Of a stretch of DNA of 64,000 nucleotides, positions 59,101 through 64,000 are shown in pieces. Position 1 is the stretch's first letter, and each line of letters begins with the position of its first letter. Source of the DNA: Pararge aegeria. Lineage: Eukaryota > Arthropoda > Insecta > Lepidoptera > Nymphalidae. The stretch spans positions 1,364,001 to 1,428,000 of the forward strand of contig NC_053205.1 of NCBI RefSeq assembly GCF_905163445.1. Direction: 5' to 3'. The position numbers and the translations under genes were made by a program. Below the pieces are notes generated by a model that worked only from the letters and a program-made list of their open reading frames with translations, was not told the origin of the DNA and searched no databases.

Positions 59101-61407
59101 GCTGGTTAGCTAGTGGTTGCTAGATCAACTGGGTAGTGCAAAAAACTAGATCAACGAGTTATTGCTAACCACTGGATCTTCAAGGTATTGCAAAACTAGA
59201 TCAACTAGGTAGTGCTAACCACTAAATCTTCCAGGTATTGCTGGTTAGCTAGTTGTTGCTAGACCAACGAGGTAGTGCTAATCACTAAATTTTCAAGATA
59301 TTGCTAACAACAAGATCCGCCTAAAGACAAAGACGTGCCGTCAAGCGATTTAGTGTTCCAGTGCGATGTCGCGTAGAAACAGATTAGGGGTATGACTACC
59401 ATACTCCCTAACAGGTTGGCCCGCTACCATTTAGGCTGCATCATCACCAGTCAAGGTCTAACTTGTAGGGGAATAAAATAAAAAAACAAATTTTAACGGC
59501 CGGTCGACCGTTTGCAGCCGTAAACGTCCGGTCTGTTTAAAATGCTCTCAGTCGCACTCCGCGTCGGTCTATCTGAACGGTCCCCTAGTCGTTATCTCGT
59601 TTGCCCCCTTTATTTACCGCGCCGCCCTTGTCCAGGGAACTCCGCGGAGACTTACATGATGAGGGTCAAGGACATATCCGACTCTGTCACGAAGCTCAAG
59701 GACAACGTCTCGGCTGCGAGGCGTCTGCAGGAGCTCATGTCGGCCCACGAGGCCAGGGACAGGAATTTGGCGGAGGACATGTGTGACAGGTGAGGGTCTC
59801 TTATCAGCCTAGTCAGTTAAACTACTGCATTGGCGGCCGATTGCCGCAGTGGGCAGCGACCCTGCTTTCTGAGTCCAAGGCCGTGGGTTCGATTCCCGCA
59901 ACTTTCAAATTCAAATTCAAAATTTATTTATTCATGTAGACCTATAACAGGCACTTATGAAGCGTTCATACATATTTGTTTACATAATCGTAAGAGCATG
60001 GTGATAACTTCGTTCGCCAACTTAAACCTAAAGCTACGAGAGTTCCAAACGCGCCTTTATGGGGTAATGCTGCTGATATAGATTCTATTTTCGTCCTGCA
60101 GAAAAGGGCTGTTCGTGCGATATATAAAATGGGCCCAAGAGAGTCATTAAGGGATAAATTTAAAGAAGCTAAAATAATGACGGTGCATAGTCAGTACATA
60201 ATTTAATTTATGTCCATAAAAATATAACAAAATTTAAAAAGAAAATGGACTGTAACAATATAAATATAAGAAGCAAAAATAAACTCGTTGTGCAGTTTTC
60301 TAGGCTTTTACAAAATTGTACACAAAAGATGTCTCTCTATAAGTTCAAAGTTTATATGAAACGTAAGCTTACAGAAAAATGCTATTATAATATTAAGGAT
60401 TACTTAAACGATAAAAAAGCTTGGGTGTGAATTGCTCTAGCTTCATAGCTAAATAAATTTACTGTGAGATGGTGATAACAAAAAAAAATTACCCGGCTAA
60501 GTTTGTTGTGGACTCTTCTTAGACCAGGGCGCGTTTGGAACCCTCGTAGCTTTAGGTTTAAGTTGGCGTACGAAGTAATCACCGTCCCCTTACAATTATG
60601 TAAACATGTATGTATGAACGCTTCATAAGTGCCTGTGATAGGCCTACATGAGTAAAGAAATTTTTAATTTGAATTTGCTCATTTTTAGTTTATTAATTGC
60701 AGGGTACTGAAGTGGTCACTGGGGCAGATAATATTGATGACAATAGTCGGTGTCACTCAGGTAATATATTTATTTATCTATATAATATCTTAAAATAATA
60801 ATAATATACAAGGTTAAATACAAATGCCGGAAAGCTCTTAGCCTTATGTCGTCTGCATTAAAACTAAAAACTTTTCATCCACGATGTTTTTTTTTACTCG
60901 ATTTATTAAATATTTTACATGGATACTCTACTTGTAACTACTCTGTAATGTAACATCTGCGACAGCGCGCTAACCGCGACTCTATCGCGCGGTCACTGAC
61001 CCAACCACGACACGTTGTCAAATCACCTGTATTTTTTCCACAGTGTAATGTCACGAATTTGTAAAAATCGTAGAACAAAAGATGTTAATTTTTTATTTAA
61101 CCCTGTATAAATTTAAATTTCAAAATGCCCGTGATTTTTAATATATTGTACATTATTCTACTAGTCAAGCCCTTTCATTCGATACCAATATTGATGCAGT
61201 TGGGAGAGAAAAGCCGTAATACGCCATTTTTGGGCGTCTTTTCACCATAGATATAAGGGCTCCAGATTCAAATTAAAAAAAAAAATATATCTAACTAGCT
61301 TCATCCGTTCAGAAAGTACGAGGCCACAGACAGACAACACACAAACACGTCCAACTTATAACGTCGTATTTGCGTTGTGATTAGTAAAATAGGCTGTGTA
61401 ACTCTGG

Positions 61408-61444
<37 letters not shown>

Positions 61445-62648
61445 TATATATTAAGAATATATATATATATATTCTTAATAAATTCTAAATTTTTCATTTT
61501 AACTATTTCCTTAGGCTAAGTTTACTCACATTTAACTTTGTATTTTACTAACCATTTATGATCCAAGTCGGTCGAAATAAATGATTTTTGACGTGACAAC
61601 GTCTTATAATTCGATGGAGCCGACTTCACGCACGAAAAAATATGACGTGTGCGGCGTTACCTCGCTCTGAGGCGTTCCATTCAAGGCTTGAAGGGCAAGC
61701 GAGAGCGCGGAAAGAGCGACAAAGAAGCACAGTCGGCCTCCGCGTTCGACATGTGTCTCTCTCCTACTTGAGTGAGCGATGCGTCCGCGTGGACAGCTTC
61801 TATACAATAATACATTTACATGTTTTCGGCAAGGATGAAGTGCAGTGAAAATTGAATGTGGTGTCAATTGTTTATAGCAACGATAACATCTATCAAACAA
61901 ATAAAATTTAAATTTTCTTTTGAAAAATGCAACCATCCTATCAGTATTTTCTTACGACGTTGTCACGTTCAACTATCGTCAGTAAGCAGACTTTACAGAC
62001 AACAATTTTTTTTATTTTTAAAAATGGTATAACTCAGAATATTCTTCTGAGTTAATAACATATTCTGGCATATTCTGAGTATAGTATAATTATTATATAC
62101 AGAAAGTTTTCCTAAAGCAACTATTTAAAGAAGATTTAAATACTATTTGAATTTCTAATCATCATGATCTTCATCATGTCAACCCATCGCAGTCCACCAC
62201 GCTGGCCCAGTTTGGCGGATTGGTGGAATTAATTAATTTAATGGAAATAATTTTTTTTTTTTTTTTTTAATTTGTAAATGTGTTTCTTTGTATTTTGTTT
62301 TTGTGTGTGCAATAAAGAATTTAATAATAATTTTTATTTTTTTTTTAATTTTTAATTGTTTTTTGTTTTTTTGTAAGCATTGTTATGAATTTAAAAAAAA
62401 AAATGAAAATCAATAAATGATAGAAAATAATAATGATAATAATAAATTTTCAATAATTTTTTAAAATTGACTTTATTGTACGACATATAAAAAATATATT
62501 AATTATATAAACACAATGTATTTATTTATTTTGTACATGTTTTGACAATTTTTTTTAAATTTAATTTCAGGTGTATTTCTTGAAGAATCTATTCGAAGAT
62601 CCGAGTAACAGGTATCAGAAAATGGTTCCCAACTTTATGTCCCAATGA
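56192..62648 (+). CDS. p24-family cargo receptor, TMED1/TMED5-like (gamma subfamily), 6 exons
   Basis: Exons 56192-56332, 56993-57169, 58463-58538, 59636-59789, 60703-60760, 62571-62648; 684 nt, 227 aa, phases 0,0,1,2,0. p24 proteins cycle between ER and Golgi in COPII/COPI vesicles and sort GPI-anchored and other cargo. Seen: a signal peptide (MRYILLTVVLSTVFA, cut before YEKD), which favours this ATG over an in-frame one at 56159; a GOLD domain (CFYQ … IDIEYQVIDS … GDYRLCFDNTFSTFSEKTVFF); a helical stalk (MMRVKDISDSVTKLK, HEARDRNLAED); a membrane helix about 187-207 spanning the exon 5/6 border; and a short tail with an aromatic pair (YFLKNLF). The tail ends NFMSQ, with no dilysine KKxx retrieval signal. 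Introns contain LINE tails, SINEs, a minisatellite and a MITE. Confidence 0.93.
56505..56800 (-). mobile_element. CR1-like LINE 3' end with RT C-terminus
   Basis: GCACTTTTGAAACATCAGTC … CTCTACCACCGGTTCGGAAG … CAGCCTTGTAGTTGAGGAAT in reverse, colinear with 27414-27660. Confidence 0.8.
57372..57545. mobile_element. fold-back hAT-type MITE, right end lost
   Basis: CAGTGGCGTGCATAGAGGGT start; arms around CCAGTACGAGTTATAAAAAC pair with the copy-like AAGTTTTTCATTCATACTGG; same subfamily as 35722 but the second terminus is missing. Confidence 0.75.
57546..57900 (-). mobile_element. LINE 3' end, separate subfamily
   Basis: AAATTCAAATTCATTTATTT tail in reverse, ATTAGACATGCAAATCTTAA, and GTCCACTGACCAGTCGTGTA with decayed RT codons. 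Assignment rests on the tail and layout. Confidence 0.5.
58050..58315 (-). mobile_element. SINE-A copy
   Basis: Reverse, complete, (AAAT)n tail at the left, CTGCGCCACTCGCCGTC at the right. Confidence 0.9.
58600..59315 (+). repeat. 89-bp minisatellite in TMED intron 3
   Basis: Units built of ACTAGATCAACGAGGTAGTG, CTAA(C/T)CACTAAATCTTCCAG and GTATTGCTGGTTAGCTAGTG. TGCTAGATCAACT starts at 58761, 58850 and 58939 (89 bp apart); flanking units are shortened or lose blocks. About 7-8 units. Confidence 0.9.
59325..59485 (+). mobile_element. SINE-B copy, head-truncated
   Basis: GACGTGCCGTCAAGCGATTT, GATGTCGCGTAGAAACAGAT, CCCTAACAGGTTGGCCCGCT, CAAGGTCTAACTTGTAGG. Starts inside the last minisatellite unit. 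Confidence 0.75.
59833..59903 (+). mobile_element. SINE-A head only
   Basis: GATTGCCGCAGTGGGCAGCG to the B box (GTGGGTTCGATTCCCGCAAC), then cut by a LINE tail. Confidence 0.85.
59905..60055 (-). mobile_element. CR1-like LINE 3' end, inverted
   Basis: (AAATTC) tail, TTTATTCATGTAGACCTATA, CACTTATGAAGCGTTCATAC, AAAGCTACGAGAGTTCC in reverse; joined directly to the plus-strand copy. Confidence 0.85.
60056..60682 (+). mobile_element. CR1-like LINE fragment: RT C-terminus and 3'UTR
   Basis: Plus frame reads LWGNAADIDSIFVLQKRAVR, AIYKMGPRESLRDKFKEAKI, then a frameshifted stretch and YKFKVYMKRKLTEKCYYNIK, DYLNDKKAWV before a stop; 3'UTR and AATTTGAATTTG tail follow. This copy best identifies the family. 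Confidence 0.88.
60806..61110 (+). mobile_element. TATACAGGGTTAAA MITE, copy 1
   Basis: Ends ATACAAGGTTAAATAC and TTATTTAACCCTGTATA are inverted repeats; core TCTATCGCGCGGTCACTGAC, ACATCTGCGACAGCGCGC. In TMED intron 5. Confidence 0.8.
61150..61330 (+). repeat. dispersed repeat (CTACTAGTCAAGCCCTTTCA)
   Basis: Shares its first 35 bp with 41290; continues TTTTTGGGCGTCTTTTCACC and TCCGTTCAGAAAGTACGAGG. Family not recognised. Confidence 0.5.
61413..61471 (+). repeat. (TA)n microsatellite with inverted arms
   Basis: Two TA runs separated by GAATATATATTAAGA; whole stretch can fold on itself. Confidence 0.85.
61589..62007 (+). repeat. R400 repeat family, copy 3
   Basis: TGACGTGACAACGTCTTATA start, TTTACAGACAACAATTTTTT end; keeps the GAAAAATGCAACCATCC segment. 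In TMED intron 5. Confidence 0.8.
62150..62230 (-). mobile_element. SINE-C scrap
   Basis: CAGTCCACCACGCTGGCCCA, GTTTGGCGGATTGGTGG. Confidence 0.55.
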
Positions 62649-62846
62649 TAAGACCAAGATTTTGAAGCCATGAAAAACTAGAATCTCATTGTGAGCTTAG
62701 GCCTACTACCGTCATTTAAAGTAGTATTATTTTAATATTGTGTAGTGTTCTTGTTTCGCAATTATGATCCTTATTCCAGGGATGTCAAGGTATGTTATAT
62801 AAAACTTATTGTAAAATAATACTGCTTTAATTATGTTATATAATAT

Positions 62847-63207
62847 ACAGGGTTAAAAAAACATACCAAGAAGCTCTGTAGAATATGACTAGTAATTATA
62901 TAACTAAACGATTTTTCAAAATTCAGTATCAATTTATTTCATACAAAAAAATTAATAAGTCACGTTATTTTGTAAAGTGGCATTACACTGTGTAACCAAA
63001 CACGTGTCGGGTCAGTGACCGCGCGATAGAGTCACGTTTCGCGCGCTGTTGCCGATGTTACATTACAGAGTAGTTACAAGTAGAGTATCTATGTAAAATA
63101 TTTAATTTTACACGACTTAAAAAAAGTTTTAGAACGAAAGTTGTTAGTTTTAATGTAAACAACTACAGGCCGAGAGCTTTCTTATATTTTTTATATAACC
63201 CTGTATA
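62847..63207 (-). mobile_element. TATACAGGGTTAAA MITE, copy 2, opposite orientation
   Basis: TACAGGGTTAAAAAAAC … ATATAACCCTGTA, flanked by TATAATA on both sides (62842-62848 region and after 63205). Core reversed: GGGTCAGTGACCGCGCGATA. Confidence 0.82.
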
Positions 63208-63299
63208 TAATATTAAAACAATTAATATGTATATAAATTAAAAAAAAAAAATTGCAAATAATTCACATTTTTAGTTGAGCTGTTTGTGATAGAGATCGT

Positions 63300-63500
63300 C
63301 CTGGGAATCTATCGCCATGCTATTCTGCCGCCAACAGCAATGCTGTGTTCGGGTGTGAAGGGTGCGGTTGCCGGTGTGATTACAGGCTCATGAGACTTAA
63401 GACCCACGGCTCAGGTTGATGATCACAAAGTGGCATTTTACAGGATGTGTTCCTTGCATGACCTTCGCAGGGTCGCTTTGTTTATAGGCGATGGCCATCT
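63300..63500 (-). repeat. 7433-type repeat, reversed copy
   Basis: GCCGCCAACAGCAATGCTGT, GCCGGTGTGATTACAGGCTC, ATGAGACTTAAGACCCACG, TTTGTTTATAGGCGATGGCC. Confidence 0.65.
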
Positions 63501-63593
63501 GCTGACAATTATTATTATTAAAAAAAAAACTGCCATCTTGAACCACATTGGAAGATAACTTCATTATACTTCTTCTATTCATAAGTACAGTTT

Positions 63594-63856
63594 GACAGCC
63601 GATTGGCGCAGTTTGCAGCGACCCTGCTTTCTGAGCCCAAGGCCGTGGGTTCGATTCCCACAACTGGAAAATGTTTGTGTGATGAGCATAAATGTTTTTC
63701 AGTGTCTGGGTGTTTATATGTATATTATAAGTATTTATGTATATTATTCATAAAAATATTCATCAGTCGTCTTTGTACCCATAACACAAGCTACGCTTAC
63801 TTTGGGGCTAGATGGCGATGTGTGTAATGTCGTAGTATATTTATTTATTTATTTAC
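63594..63856 (+). mobile_element. SINE-A copy, complete
   Basis: GCCGATTGGCGCAGTTTGCA, GTGGGTTCGATTCCCAC, body, and a TTTATTTATTTATTTAC tail. A good consensus representative. Confidence 0.92.
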
Positions 63857-64000
63857 TAACAAATAATTTGCAATAAAACAATATTGCGGCTATAAATTGA
63901 GATGTAAGATATCATATCTTTCAAGTTAGATCAAACTGCACACGGTGTGTAAATCAGATTGAAATCGGTTAAGTAGTTTAGTTCATCCATACAAAACTAG

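Noticed and set aside
63594..63670. Possible tRNA gene (good A and B boxes)
   Set aside because: The same head occurs in more than ten copies each followed by the same ~190-bp body and ATTT tail, so it is a SINE.

Overview
The window looks like a piece of a butterfly or moth genome, most likely a nymphalid-type lepidopteran. It is AT-rich, its genes are cut into many small exons by consensus GT..AG introns, and the introns are packed with repeats of lepidopteran type: Helitrons with TCCCTACTAATATTATAAA-like 5' ends and CTAGT 3' ends, tRNA-derived SINEs, CR1-like LINE tails and TIR MITEs. The order assignment is inference; the exon structures are read directly from splice sites and reading phase.

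Four host genes can be rebuilt completely. (1) A galectin on the minus strand, 23955 to 3387, 7 exons, 266 aa if the last exon runs to its in-frame stop. It has one carbohydrate-recognition domain followed by a Tyr/Gly/Ala/Pro-rich tail and a glycine-rich hydrophobic stretch; one exon is only 17 nt. (2) A DNAJB12/DNAJB14-type ER-membrane J protein on the plus strand, 25964 to 33180, 6 exons, 354 aa. Its last exon and 3'UTR are followed by decayed tandem copies of themselves. (3) Suppressor of fused, Su(fu), on the minus strand, 53465 to 39594, 12 exons, 490 aa. (4) A p24 cargo receptor (TMED1/5-like) on the plus strand, 56192 to 62648, 6 exons, 227 aa. The genes form two head-to-head pairs: galectin with DNAJB, about 2 kb between start codons, and Su(fu) with TMED, about 2.7 kb. 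DNAJB and Su(fu) converge tail to tail across about 6.4 kb of repeats.

The most unusual mobile element sits between Su(fu) and TMED. It is a non-LTR element (53911-55997) with an intact 444-aa zinc-knuckle ORF1. Its ORF2 is deleted after about 25 codons, but it keeps a 3' end and exact 12-bp target-site duplications, and 80 T residues lie at its 5' junction. It resembles the ORF1-only 'half-LINE' architecture of mammalian HAL1.

The rest is repeats, often nested: four tRNA-like SINE families (called SINE-A to SINE-D here), several Helitrons, CR1-type LINE 3' ends, hAT-type MITEs with 8-bp duplications, a pogo-like MITE with TA duplications, a hAT-like element holding both a LINE tail and a SINE, an uncharacterised roughly 400-bp family in three copies, and minisatellites with about 18-, 56- and 89-bp periods. 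No rRNA, bona fide tRNA, CRISPR or prokaryotic feature was seen. Family labels for repeats are mine unless a superfamily is named.
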